From Achromobacter sp. UMC71 (lineage in GTDB: Bacteria; Pseudomonadota; Gammaproteobacteria; Burkholderiales; Burkholderiaceae_B): a DNA stretch of 64,000 nt. Position 1 is the first letter of the stretch, and each line of letters starts with the position of its first letter. Positions 17,790 through 25,117 of the stretch are shown here, in pieces. The notes below the pieces were generated by a model that ran no database searches, was not told where the DNA came from, and saw nothing but the letters and a program-made list of their open reading frames with translations. Both the position numbers and the translations under genes were made by a program. The stretch covers positions 1-64,000 of the forward strand of contig NZ_LZZT01000049.1 of the NCBI RefSeq assembly GCF_014170305.1, given 5' to 3'.

Positions 17790-18634
17790 TGCGGCGCGCC
17801 TGGCTTTCTCCCGGCCTGCTGCTGGCGGCCCCGGTGCTGTTTTTCGCGGCGTTCTTCCTGGCGCCGCTGGCCGTGGTGGCGCTGGCCAGCGCCACCGGCG
17901 GGCCTGACGGCCTGACGCCCACGGCGGCGCAATACCTGCGGGTGCTGGCCGACCAGTATCACTGGGACGTAATCCTGGTGACGTTCCGCCTGGCGCTGTT
18001 CACCACGCTGGCCTGCCTGGTGCTGGGGTATCCGCTGGCCTGGTACCTGGTGCGCGTCGTGCGCTGGCAAGCCTGGCGCCGAGCCTGCGTGATCCTGCTG
18101 GTGGTGCCGCTGTTCACCAGCAACATCGTGCGCGCCTTCGGCTGGATGGTGCTGCTGGGCCGCAACGGGCTGGTCAACCAGGGGCTGATGGCCACGGGCG
18201 CTGTCGACCGCCCGGTGCGCTTCATCGGCACCGAGCTGGGCATCCTGATCGGCATGGTGTACGTGCTGCTGCCCTTCGTGGTGCTGGCGGTGGGCAATGC
18301 GCTGGCGCGGGTGGACCCGGCCTGCGAACAGGCGTCCGCCGACCTGGGCGCCAGTCCGGCCGCGACCTTTTTCCACGTGACCTGGCCGCTGACGCTACCC
18401 GGCGTGGTGTCGGGCGCCATCATCGTCTTCACCCTGGCGGTCAGCGCCTATGTGACGCCGGCGCTGCTATCGGGCGGCCGCGTCACGGTGCTGTCGATGC
18501 TGATCTTCCAGCAGTACAGCACGGTGTTCGATTTTCATTATGGCGGTGCGCTCAGCATGGTGCTGCTGGTCTTTACCCTGATCCTGGTGGCGCTGGCCAA
18601 CCGCGCCGCCACCCTGCCGGGAGCCGCGCGATGA
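17786..18634 (+). CDS. ABC transporter permease, PotB-like
   Basis: A 282-residue inner-membrane permease with six predicted spans and the cytoplasmic EAA-type loop (ACEQASADLGASPAATFFHVTWPLTLPGVVSG) that docks the ATPase. The start overlaps the ATPase stop by four bases, and the stop overlaps the start of the second permease. Together with the next gene it forms the heterodimeric channel of the importer. Confidence 0.88.
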   Translation: MMRRAWLSPGLLLAAPVLFFAAFFLAPLAVVALASATGGPDGLTPTAAQYLRVLADQYHWDVILVTFRLALFTTLACLVLGYPLAWYLVRVVRWQAWRRACVILLVVPLFTSNIVRAFGWMVLLGRNGLVNQGLMATGAVDRPVRFIGTELGILIGMVYVLLPFVVLAVGNALARVDPACEQASADLGASPAATFFHVTWPLTLPGVVSGAIIVFTLAVSAYVTPALLSGGRVTVLSMLIFQQYSTVFDFHYGGALSMVLLVFTLILVALANRAATLPGAAR

Positions 18635-19422
18635 TCGCCCGCCACCTGATCCGCCTGACCGCCCTGGCCGTGCTGGCCTACCTGGCGCTGCCCCTGGTGG
18701 TGATCCTGGGCGCGTCGTTCACCGCCACGCCGTACCTGGCGTTTCCGCCGCAAGGCTGGACGCTGGAGTGGTACCGCACGCTGCTGGTCGAAGCCGGCTA
18801 TGTCGCCGCGTTCACCACCAGCACCGTGCTGGCTTTGGCGGCGACCGTCGCGGCGGTGCTGCTGACGGTGCCGGCGGCGCTGGCGCTGGCGCGCTATGAA
18901 TTTCCGGGCAAGGCGGCGCTGACCTCGGTGCTGATGTCACCGTTGGTGCTGCCGCACATCGTGCTGGGCGCGGCGCTCTTGCAGTTCGGGGCGTACTTCG
19001 GGCTGACCCGCAGTTTCCTGTCGTTGTTGATCGGCCACATCGTGATCATCGCGCCGTTCGTGCTGCGGTCCACGCTGACGCTGCTGACGCCCGAACAACG
19101 GGCGCTGGAAGAGGCGTCTGCCGACCTGGGCGCCAACTCCTGGACCACGTTCTTCCTGGTGGTGCTGCCGCAGATCCGCCCCGGCATCGTGACCGGTTCG
19201 ATCTTTGCGTTCATCTCGTCGTGGATCAACGTGGAACTGTCCATCTTCAATACCACCGCGGACCTGAACACGATCCCGGTGAAGCTTTTCAACTATGTGC
19301 AATACACGATTGATCCGACCATCGCAGCCGTATCGGGCGCCACGATCGTGGCTGCGGTCGTCGCTATCGTGATCCTGGATTTGACCGTCGGGCTGGACAT
19401 GCTGTCCGAACGCGGCAAATAA
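18631..19422 (+). CDS. ABC transporter permease, PotC-like
   Basis: A 263-residue permease with six spans; the EAA loop is seen as LEEASADLGANSWTTFFLVVLPQIRPGIVTG. It overlaps the first permease by four bases (ATGA). It is the last transporter subunit, and the proline-racemase-family gene starts 35 bases further on the same strand. Confidence 0.88.
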   Translation: MIARHLIRLTALAVLAYLALPLVVILGASFTATPYLAFPPQGWTLEWYRTLLVEAGYVAAFTTSTVLALAATVAAVLLTVPAALALARYEFPGKAALTSVLMSPLVLPHIVLGAALLQFGAYFGLTRSFLSLLIGHIVIIAPFVLRSTLTLLTPEQRALEEASADLGANSWTTFFLVVLPQIRPGIVTGSIFAFISSWINVELSIFNTTADLNTIPVKLFNYVQYTIDPTIAAVSGATIVAAVVAIVILDLTVGLDMLSERGK

Positions 19423-19457
19423 CTTTTCTCTTTTATCTACCGCCTGGAGCTTCTGTC

Positions 19458-20471
19458 ATGCGCAAGCAAGACGCGTTCGATGTCATCTATACCCATACGG
19501 AAGGCGAGCCTTTGTGCATCGTGCATAGCGGCATTCCGTACCCTGCCGGCTCGACCATTCTGGAAAAGCGCGCGTTCCTGGAACAGCACTACGACTGGCT
19601 GCGCAAGGCGCTGATGCGCGAGCCGCGCGGCCACAAGGACATGTTCGGCGTGTTCCTCACGCCGCCGTCCAGCCCTGAGTACGACGCCGGCCTGATCTAC
19701 ATCGACGGCACCGAGTATTCGCACATGTGCGGCCACGGCACCATCGCGGTCAGCATGGCCATGGTGGCCAACGGCCTGGTGCCGCGCGGCAAGGACGGCA
19801 TCACCCGCATCCGTTTCGAGACCACCGCCGGGCTGGTGGTGTCGGAAGTCGCCTCCGAAGGCGACAACGTGCTGTGGACCCGCTTCGAGAACGTGCCGGC
19901 CTATGTGGCGGCGCAGGACATCCCGGTGGAACTGCCGGGCTACGGCAAGCTGTCGGCCGACATCGTGTGGGGCGGCAACTACTTCGGCATCGTCGACCTG
20001 TCGAACTGCGGCCTGCGCATTTCGCCGGACAACGGCACGGAACTGTCGCGCATGGGCCTGTTGGTGCGCGACCAGCTCAATGCACGCCACCGCATCCAGC
20101 ATCCGACCGAGGCGCACATCAACAACCTGAACTTCATCACGTTCTGGCACCAGCCGACGATCGAGGGCGCGTTCTACAAGAACGTGCACGTGTTCAGCGC
20201 GGGCCAATTGGACCGTTCACCCGGCGGCACCGGCACCAGCGCGATGATGGCGATGTTCGAGGCGCGCGGCAAGATGGGCCTGAACCAGCCGATCAAGTCC
20301 GAAGGCCTGCTGGGCAGCGGCACGTTCGAGGGCTGCCTGCTGGGCGAGGTGAACCTGAACGGCACCCGCGCCGTGCGCCCCACGGTCAAGGGCACGGCCA
20401 GCATCCTGGGCACGGCGCGCTGGGTCATCGACAAGAATGATCCGGTGGGCGCGGGGTTCCTGATTCGTTGA
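19458..20471 (+). CDS. Proline racemase/hydroxyproline epimerase family protein with altered active site
   Basis: A 337-residue member of the proline racemase superfamily, which racemises, epimerises or dehydrates proline derivatives. The first catalytic cysteine is present in SHMCGHGTI (Cys91). The second motif, DRSPCGTGTS in racemases and epimerases and DRSPTGTGTS in trans-3-hydroxy-L-proline dehydratases, reads DRSPGGTGTS here, so residue 256 is glycine. A normal two-base racemase mechanism therefore seems unlikely. Otherwise the protein is full length and well conserved. It is the last gene of the importer operon under the GlxA-type regulator, so its substrate is probably what the importer brings in. 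The real reaction is unknown. Confidence 0.8.
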   Translation: MRKQDAFDVIYTHTEGEPLCIVHSGIPYPAGSTILEKRAFLEQHYDWLRKALMREPRGHKDMFGVFLTPPSSPEYDAGLIYIDGTEYSHMCGHGTIAVSMAMVANGLVPRGKDGITRIRFETTAGLVVSEVASEGDNVLWTRFENVPAYVAAQDIPVELPGYGKLSADIVWGGNYFGIVDLSNCGLRISPDNGTELSRMGLLVRDQLNARHRIQHPTEAHINNLNFITFWHQPTIEGAFYKNVHVFSAGQLDRSPGGTGTSAMMAMFEARGKMGLNQPIKSEGLLGSGTFEGCLLGEVNLNGTRAVRPTVKGTASILGTARWVIDKNDPVGAGFLIR

Positions 20472-20478
20472 GGTGACG

Positions 20479-20508
20479 GGAGGCGGCCGGCGCTTGCGGG
20501 CCGCCTCC
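20479..20508 (+). terminator. Hairpin after the importer/racemase-family operon
   Basis: A perfect 10-bp stem, GGAGGCGGCC/GGCCGCCTCC (20479-20488 and 20499-20508), has a 10-base loop and starts 8 bases after the stop codon. No T-tract follows, so it may act as an mRNA 3' stabiliser or a weak terminator. Confidence 0.5.
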
Positions 20509-20645
20509 GCTCCGCGTTGGAGGGATGAAGATGACCGCAGCCCCCCGTTCCCTCGTTCTCGTCACGCGACGTTATCGGAGTAGAGATCGGACGGATTGAC
20601 GGGGGTGGAAAGGCTTGTAGCGGCATAGAGGAACACGTAGTCTGT

Positions 20646-20665
20646 CCTTGTCCAAATCGACAAGG
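20646..20665. promoter_or_regulatory. Dyad operator candidate of the toxin-antitoxin operon
   Basis: A perfect inverted repeat, CCTTGTC-N6-GACAAGG, ends 8 bases before the presumed antitoxin start. Antitoxins of ParD/RelB type commonly bind such dyads to repress their own operon, which makes this the natural candidate site; binding itself is inference. Confidence 0.45.
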
Positions 20666-20673
20666 CACCTTCC

Positions 20674-20907
20674 ATGCTGCGCTGCCCAATCCCCCCCTAT
20701 TCCGCGTCGGCAACGGCCAACCGCGGGTCCGCGCCACTGCCGCCCCGCTATATTCCCAGGAACAAACTTCCCAATGAGCAAGACTGGATCGAGCAGGTCG
20801 AGGCAATCAGTGCGGCTTGCCAGGCAGATCCCTCTCGACTGCTGACCATCGACGACGTTCGGGCCGCGCTCGCCGCCGAGCGCGCGTCATCTCGCCCATC
20901 GCGCTGA
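20674..20907 (+). CDS. Putative antitoxin of ParDE/RelBE-type module
   Basis: A 77-residue protein placed directly before a ParE/RelE-like toxin gene, with the stop codon one base before the toxin ATG. The N-terminal half is Pro/Ser/Arg-rich and probably disordered. The C-terminal half (DWIEQVEAISAACQADPSRLLTIDDVRAALAAERAS) is helical, as expected for a toxin-neutralising segment. No DNA-binding fold is obvious, so the family is uncertain. The call rests on context, size and translational coupling. Confidence 0.55.
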   Translation: MLRCPIPPYSASATANRGSAPLPPRYIPRNKLPNEQDWIEQVEAISAACQADPSRLLTIDDVRAALAAERASSRPSR

Positions 20908-20908
20908 C

Positions 20909-21376
20909 ATGACGCCCGTCGTGTTCGCCCCCGATGCCTTGCGCGACATCATTGACATGCAGCGGTACTTCAGCGCTGCGGGCTCCGCCCGTGCGGCGGA
21001 TCGATACATTGATGATGTCGTACGGGCCTGCCTGGACTTGGCGAGTTTTCCCTACCGGGGCGCGCAGCGCGATACCGTCACGCCCGATATGCGATTTCTG
21101 CACCATCAGCGACGCTGCACGATTGCCTATAAAGTGGGCGAACGCGCGTCAGTGACCATCATTGGCATTTTCTACGGCGGAGGCGACTACAGCCATCTGC
21201 TGCGGGAACCCCCGGCGCACTATCAGCGCCCTGTTTATCGGACGCTTGCGGCAATCCCTGCCCCGGGCTTAGGATGGAGCCACGGCCATACCGCTCGCCG
21301 CGCGCAGTCGGGCGGCACGGGCCGGCGTTTGAACCTTGCCAGCGATTCGGGAGCACATCGTGAAGAAAGTTGCTGA
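20909..21376 (+). CDS. ParE/RelE-superfamily toxin with C-terminal read-through
   Basis: Residues 1-100 match the ParE/RelE fold: FAPDALRDIIDMQRYFSAAGSARAADRYIDDVVRACLDLASFPYRG, then RFLHHQRRCTIAYKVGERASVTIIGIFYGGGDYSHLLRE, the usual end of this family. Members inhibit gyrase (ParE) or cleave mRNA (RelE). Here the frame continues for about 55 more residues of Arg/Gly-rich sequence without family character and runs 17 bases into the next gene. The extension looks like loss of the original stop codon. It is translated directly behind the antitoxin gene. Confidence 0.7.
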   Translation: MTPVVFAPDALRDIIDMQRYFSAAGSARAADRYIDDVVRACLDLASFPYRGAQRDTVTPDMRFLHHQRRCTIAYKVGERASVTIIGIFYGGGDYSHLLREPPAHYQRPVYRTLAAIPAPGLGWSHGHTARRAQSGGTGRRLNLASDSGAHREESC

Positions 21377-21800
21377 GATTCTCAGGGAAAAGGCCAACCC
21401 GGCCGTCGTGACGGTCACGCCGGACTCGTCGGTATACGACGCCATCAAGACCATGGCCGAACGCGGCATCGGCGCGGTGGTGGTGGTGGACGGCACCGAG
21501 GTGCTGGGCATGCTGACCGAGCGCGATTACGCCCGCAAGATCGTGCTGCAGGACCGTTCGTCGCGTACCACCAAAGTGCGCGACATCATGACCGATTCCG
21601 TTTTCTACGTGCGCCCGGAAGACACCCGCGAACACTGTATGGCGCTGATGACCGAACGGCACTTCCGCCATCTGCCGGTCATCGACGACCAGAAGCTGGT
21701 GGGCCTGGTATCCATCGGCGACCTGGTCAAGGATGTCATGAGCGAACAGAAGTTCATCATCACGGAACTCGAACGCTACATTTCCGGCCAGACGCACTGA
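21360..21800 (+). CDS. CBS-domain pair protein
   Basis: A 146-residue protein made of two CBS domains (about 8-62 and 72-130): VTVTPDSSVYDAIKTMAERGIGAVVVVDGTEVLGMLTERDYARKI and FYVRPEDTREHCMALMTERHFRHLPVIDDQKLVGLVSIGDLV. Such Bateman modules bind adenine nucleotides and report energy state. GTG 21360 is chosen as the start because GGGAG lies 7 bases upstream and the protein then opens KKVAEILREKAN as in homologues. A TTG 24 bases earlier is an alternative. The start overlaps the end of the extended toxin frame. Confidence 0.85.
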   Translation: MKKVAEILREKANPAVVTVTPDSSVYDAIKTMAERGIGAVVVVDGTEVLGMLTERDYARKIVLQDRSSRTTKVRDIMTDSVFYVRPEDTREHCMALMTERHFRHLPVIDDQKLVGLVSIGDLVKDVMSEQKFIITELERYISGQTH

Positions 21801-21859
21801 CCTGGCCACGCGGCAACTGTCGGCCCACGGCCGACAGCCCTTCAGCCAAGCCCTGGTGG

Positions 21860-22624
21860 CTAGCCGCCCGCCAGGATCCTGGACGCGGGTACCACCAAGC
21901 CCAGCCCGGCCGCCACCAGCAGCACGAATACCATCCGCTTGATGGTTTTCATCGACCCGGCGGTGCCGTAGCGCCGCGCCGCCCAAGTCACGCCAATGAC
22001 CACCGGCAGGGCCTGCAGGCTGAGCCAGAACGCATTCGCCTTGAACGCGCCCTGCCCGGTCACCAGCGCCAGGCGCACCACGGCGTTCAAGGAAAACAGC
22101 ACCAGCAGGCTGTTGCGGATGGACGCCAGCGGCAAGGGCTGGCGGTACAGGTGATACACCATGGGCGGCCCGGCGCTGGAAAACAAGCCGCCCAGCACGC
22201 CGGACACGCCGCCGAAGAACAGGAACGACCCGCGCGAGGACATACGTTCCAGCGGCTGGGTGCGCGCCACGAGCAAGACCGCGCAGGCCATGATGGTGAC
22301 GCCCAGAAGCAATTGCAGCAGCACCGCCATGGACCCGCTGATCCACGCCAGCGCCGCCACGCCCACGCCGACCCCGACCAGGCTGCTGGCCAGGGCCGGC
22401 GCCATCAAGCGCCAACTGACCTGCGGCTTGGCGCGGGCCAGCGTGACGGCGGCATTGACCAGTGACAGCACGCTGACCACATTGGCCACATCGGACACGG
22501 ACGCCAGCTGGAACACGCCGGACAAGCCCAGCAGCACCAGGCCGAAAGCGAAACCCGTCATGGTCTGGGCGTAGGTGGCCAGCGCCACGCAGGCGAGGAA
22601 CAACACGTGTTGGAAGATGCTCAT
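21860..22624 (-). CDS. TauE/SafE-family membrane permease
   Basis: A 254-residue inner-membrane protein with about eight spans and the two repeated halves typical of TauE/SafE (DUF81) proteins: a Gly-rich YAQTMTGFAFGLVLLGLSG after span 1 and FFGGVSGVLGGLFSSAGPPMVYHLY in the second half. Members are proposed exporters of sulfite or sulfoacetate and related organic anions. MSIFQHVLF is taken as the start; an upstream ATG at 22711 would add 29 Arg/Pro-rich residues. It is monocistronic on the minus strand and convergent with the CBS gene. Confidence 0.82.
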   Translation of the reverse strand: MSIFQHVLFLACVALATYAQTMTGFAFGLVLLGLSGVFQLASVSDVANVVSVLSLVNAAVTLARAKPQVSWRLMAPALASSLVGVGVGVAALAWISGSMAVLLQLLLGVTIMACAVLLVARTQPLERMSSRGSFLFFGGVSGVLGGLFSSAGPPMVYHLYRQPLPLASIRNSLLVLFSLNAVVRLALVTGQGAFKANAFWLSLQALPVVIGVTWAARRYGTAGSMKTIKRMVFVLLVAAGLGLVVPASRILAGG

Positions 22625-23036
22625 GCTTCGGGCGGAGCCTGACCTGCCTCGGCTCGGCCCGGCCGCGCGGAAGGCGGCCAAGAGCGGAACGACTGGGAAC
22701 GGCGTATTCAAGAAGAGGATTGGACGCGGGCGATGATATCACCGGGGGTGGAAGGGCCTGGCTGCCTTGCCCGGGCCCCAGCCTGCGGCCGCCGCCAAGA
22801 CCGCGACCTGGAACGCGATGGGAACCCCGTCTGGAGGGCCGCCTGGACGCCCGCATGGAGCCCAGTCTTGAAGCGCGTCTGCAGCCCCGCCCATACATCT
22901 TGTCATAACTGGATGCGTTCATGCACCCAGCCTCCCGCCGCCCCCCGCTATCCTTCCCGCCCTGTAAGCCACGCTCTGCCGGGTCTTGCCGCGCCATCCC
23001 GGCGCCGCGTCGAGCCCGGCGCGTTTTCCGCCCAGC
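22625..23036. other. Intergenic region between divergent TauE-like and zinc-ribbon genes
   Basis: About 410 bases. The small plus-strand frame at 22720-22908 encodes an Arg/Pro-rich peptide with internal similarity (EPRLEGRLDARMEPSLEARL), which reflects a locally repetitive GC-rich DNA stretch rather than a known protein. No promoter consensus or operator is clear. Confidence 0.35.
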
Positions 23037-23918
23037 ATGACGCCCAAACAGACCACGATCAATACGGTGACACTGACCTGCTCCACTTGCGGCAGCGCGC
23101 AGTTCATCAAGCTGGACACCAACGAATACCAGTGCAGCCACTGCCAGGCCGTGACCCTGGTCGAGGACAACGTCGCCCAGCGGCTGGAGAAGATCCTGCG
23201 CGGCATCCAGCAGCCTGCTCCGGCGGCCAAACTGCAGCCGGGCGCCATCGTGGCGATCGTGCTGGTGGTGCTGGCGGCGATTCTAGTGCCGCTGACGTTC
23301 AATCTCGGCTCGCCGACCCAGCCCCCCTACCGCCCGATGCCAGTCATCCCGCCCCTGGACGCCTCGCTGGTCAAGCTGACCGATGTGCAGCAATGGCGCG
23401 TGCGCAACCGCAACCAGCTGGTCATGGTGATGCGCAACGAGACGGGCGAAAAGATCGACAGCCCTCGCGTCACCGCCACGTTCTACCAGGGCGAACTGAC
23501 GCTGTCGTCCGCTACCGGGTCGCCGCTGGCGCGCACCCTGCAGCCCGGCGAATACACGCCCGTGGTGATCTCGCTGCCCGACACGTCCTATACCCGCTAC
23601 ACCCTGGAGCCCAGCGTGCCGTCCCGCGCCCGCGGCACCGCGCTGAAGATTGCCGCCGACAAGGTCCAACTGGTACGCAACGACGGCGACTACCGCCTGG
23701 TCGGCCTGTTGCGCAACCAGGACACGACCGTTTCCAACAGCACGCAGGTGACGGTGATGCTGTATGGCGAAGATGGCAAGCTGATCGGCACCGGCAACGG
23801 CTACGGCTCGGCCAACTCGCTCGCCCCCGGCGCGGTGACCTCATTCGACGTGCGCTGCGAGATGCTATCCGAGGGCAAGGTCGGCTCCTACGACTACATG
23901 GTGCAAAGTGAAAGCTAG
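23037..23918 (+). CDS. Membrane-anchored zinc-ribbon protein with FxLYD-like domain
   Basis: A 293-residue protein. An N-terminal zinc ribbon (TCSTCGSAQFIKLDTNEYQCSHC, two CxxC pairs at about 12-34) is followed by a helix, one membrane span (AIVAIVLVVLAAILVPLTF, about 72-90) and a C-terminal beta-sandwich region of repeated FxLYD type (NQLVMVMRNETGEKIDSPRVTATFYQ; LVGLLRNQDTTVSNSTQVTVMLYGEDGKLI). The zinc ribbon would face the cytoplasm and the FxLYD part the periplasm. The function is unknown. The next gene overlaps it by 11 bases and has a related C-terminal domain, so the two probably form a complex. Confidence 0.6.
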   Translation: MTPKQTTINTVTLTCSTCGSAQFIKLDTNEYQCSHCQAVTLVEDNVAQRLEKILRGIQQPAPAAKLQPGAIVAIVLVVLAAILVPLTFNLGSPTQPPYRPMPVIPPLDASLVKLTDVQQWRVRNRNQLVMVMRNETGEKIDSPRVTATFYQGELTLSSATGSPLARTLQPGEYTPVVISLPDTSYTRYTLEPSVPSRARGTALKIAADKVQLVRNDGDYRLVGLLRNQDTTVSNSTQVTVMLYGEDGKLIGTGNGYGSANSLAPGAVTSFDVRCEMLSEGKVGSYDYMVQSES

Positions 23919-24816
23919 CCGTTCCGAACCCAAACGCCTGTCCCTGCCCGCCAAGGCCGGACTGGTGCTGGTCATCCTGGCCGCCGGCGGTTATGCGCTG
24001 GCCAAGCACAACGGCCTGCTGCCCTGGGAAAAGGCCAAGGCCACGACCACCACCCAGGCCGCGATAGCCACCGCGGAGCCCGCCCCCAAACCCGCGCCCC
24101 CCGCCAGCCGCATCGTGCGGGTCAGCCCGGCCAATACGCGCGTCATCGACCACGTGCGCCTGACCACGGCGGAACTGCTGGACCCGGACTTCGCGCTGTT
24201 CGACCCCGCGGCGCTGTCGCTGTCTCCGCCGCGGCGCCTGCTGGACGAAATCGAGCGCCCGCTGCTGCTGGCCGAAGTCGTCAACCGCAGCGATGGCTAC
24301 ATTGCCCTGTCGCCCGGCTTGACGCTGTCGGTGTTCGACGGCGCCCGTCCGCTGCGGCTGCGCCAGGAATGGTCGCTGCCGTCCATGCTGTATCCCGGCG
24401 AGCGCATCCCCGTGCGGCTGCAAGGCGAGGATTTCGAGCGCTACAGCGAGATCAAGACCGATTGGCAACCCGCCAAACGCGCCGCGCTGCCCGGCGCACG
24501 CCCCAAGCTGGACATCACCGTCGACAACACCGAGGCAGCCGTCGGCACCGGCACGCTGAATTTCACCTACCGATTCCGCTACAAGTATGTGGTGGTGCAT
24601 GGCCGGGTGCGCAACGACGACAAGACCGAGGTCCAAAGCGTCAAGGTGTGGGTCAGCCTGTACGACGCGCAGGACAGGCTGTCGGGCGCCCAATATTCGG
24701 AACTGAAGCTGCCCAAGCTCCAACCCGGCGAAAGCGCACCGTTCAAGGTGGACGTCAAGCAATACGGCGGCAACTTCGCCCGGGTGGCCGTGGTGTACGA
24801 CGCCAAAGCCAACTAG
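23908..24816 (+). CDS. Membrane-anchored FxLYD-like protein, partner of the zinc-ribbon protein
   Basis: A 302-residue protein starting at GTG inside the end of the preceding gene. It has one N-terminal span (AGLVLVILAAGGYALA), an Ala/Pro-rich linker, and two beta-rich blocks, the second with the FxLYD signature (YKYVVVHGRVRNDDKTEVQSVKVWVSLYDAQDRLSGAQ). There is no zinc ribbon. The overlap and shared architecture indicate co-expression and a joint, unknown envelope role. A strong hairpin terminator follows. Confidence 0.6.
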   Translation: MKASRSEPKRLSLPAKAGLVLVILAAGGYALAKHNGLLPWEKAKATTTTQAAIATAEPAPKPAPPASRIVRVSPANTRVIDHVRLTTAELLDPDFALFDPAALSLSPPRRLLDEIERPLLLAEVVNRSDGYIALSPGLTLSVFDGARPLRLRQEWSLPSMLYPGERIPVRLQGEDFERYSEIKTDWQPAKRAALPGARPKLDITVDNTEAAVGTGTLNFTYRFRYKYVVVHGRVRNDDKTEVQSVKVWVSLYDAQDRLSGAQYSELKLPKLQPGESAPFKVDVKQYGGNFARVAVVYDAKAN

Positions 24817-24861
24817 GCGCGGAACAGGGCGCGCCCCTCACCCCCCCTCGTCAATATCTGC

Positions 24862-24891
24862 AAAACAGGGGGCCGCCAGCCCCCTGTTTTT
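24862..24891 (+). terminator. Strong rho-independent terminator
   Basis: A perfect 12-bp stem (24862-24873 with 24879-24890), AAAACAGGGGGC paired with its complement across a CGCCA loop, continues into a further T and CTGTCCC. A on one side and T on the other make it usable in both directions. It closes the FxLYD pair. Confidence 0.75.
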
Positions 24892-25019
24892 CTGTCCCTA
24901 TTTATTCCTTCCGGCCACTGTCCTCGCTGGCCGATTCCTCGCAAGACGCCCCCGCCACCCCCGTTCGGGCTCCGCCGTCCGCGGGCGCCGTGGCCTTCTC
25001 GCAACGGCTATCGATCCAA

Positions 25020-25040
25020 GTCTTATATAAGATATAAGAC
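25020..25040. promoter_or_regulatory. Perfect dyad operator upstream of acnB
   Basis: GTCTTATAT-AAG-ATATAAGAC is a perfect 9+9 inverted repeat, 77 bases before the acnB ATG, in the position of a core promoter. Its size and symmetry suit a dimeric winged-helix (for example GntR-type) regulator of TCA-cycle genes. The regulator is not in the window, so its identity is open. Confidence 0.55.
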
Positions 25041-25117
25041 ATTTGCTTGCGCCCCTTCTTCCTTCTACAATTCCTGCCGTAAACCCTTCTTCCAACCCGA
25101 CTTTAAGCAGGCCTCAC

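Noticed and set aside
22720-22908. 62-codon plus-strand ORF with internal repeats
   Set aside because: It reflects local GC-rich repetition; no start signal or family.
21159-23141. 660-codon minus-strand ORF across CBS, TauE-like and zinc-ribbon genes
   Set aside because: It overlaps three better supported genes in other frames and has Gly/Arg/Gln-rich shadow composition.
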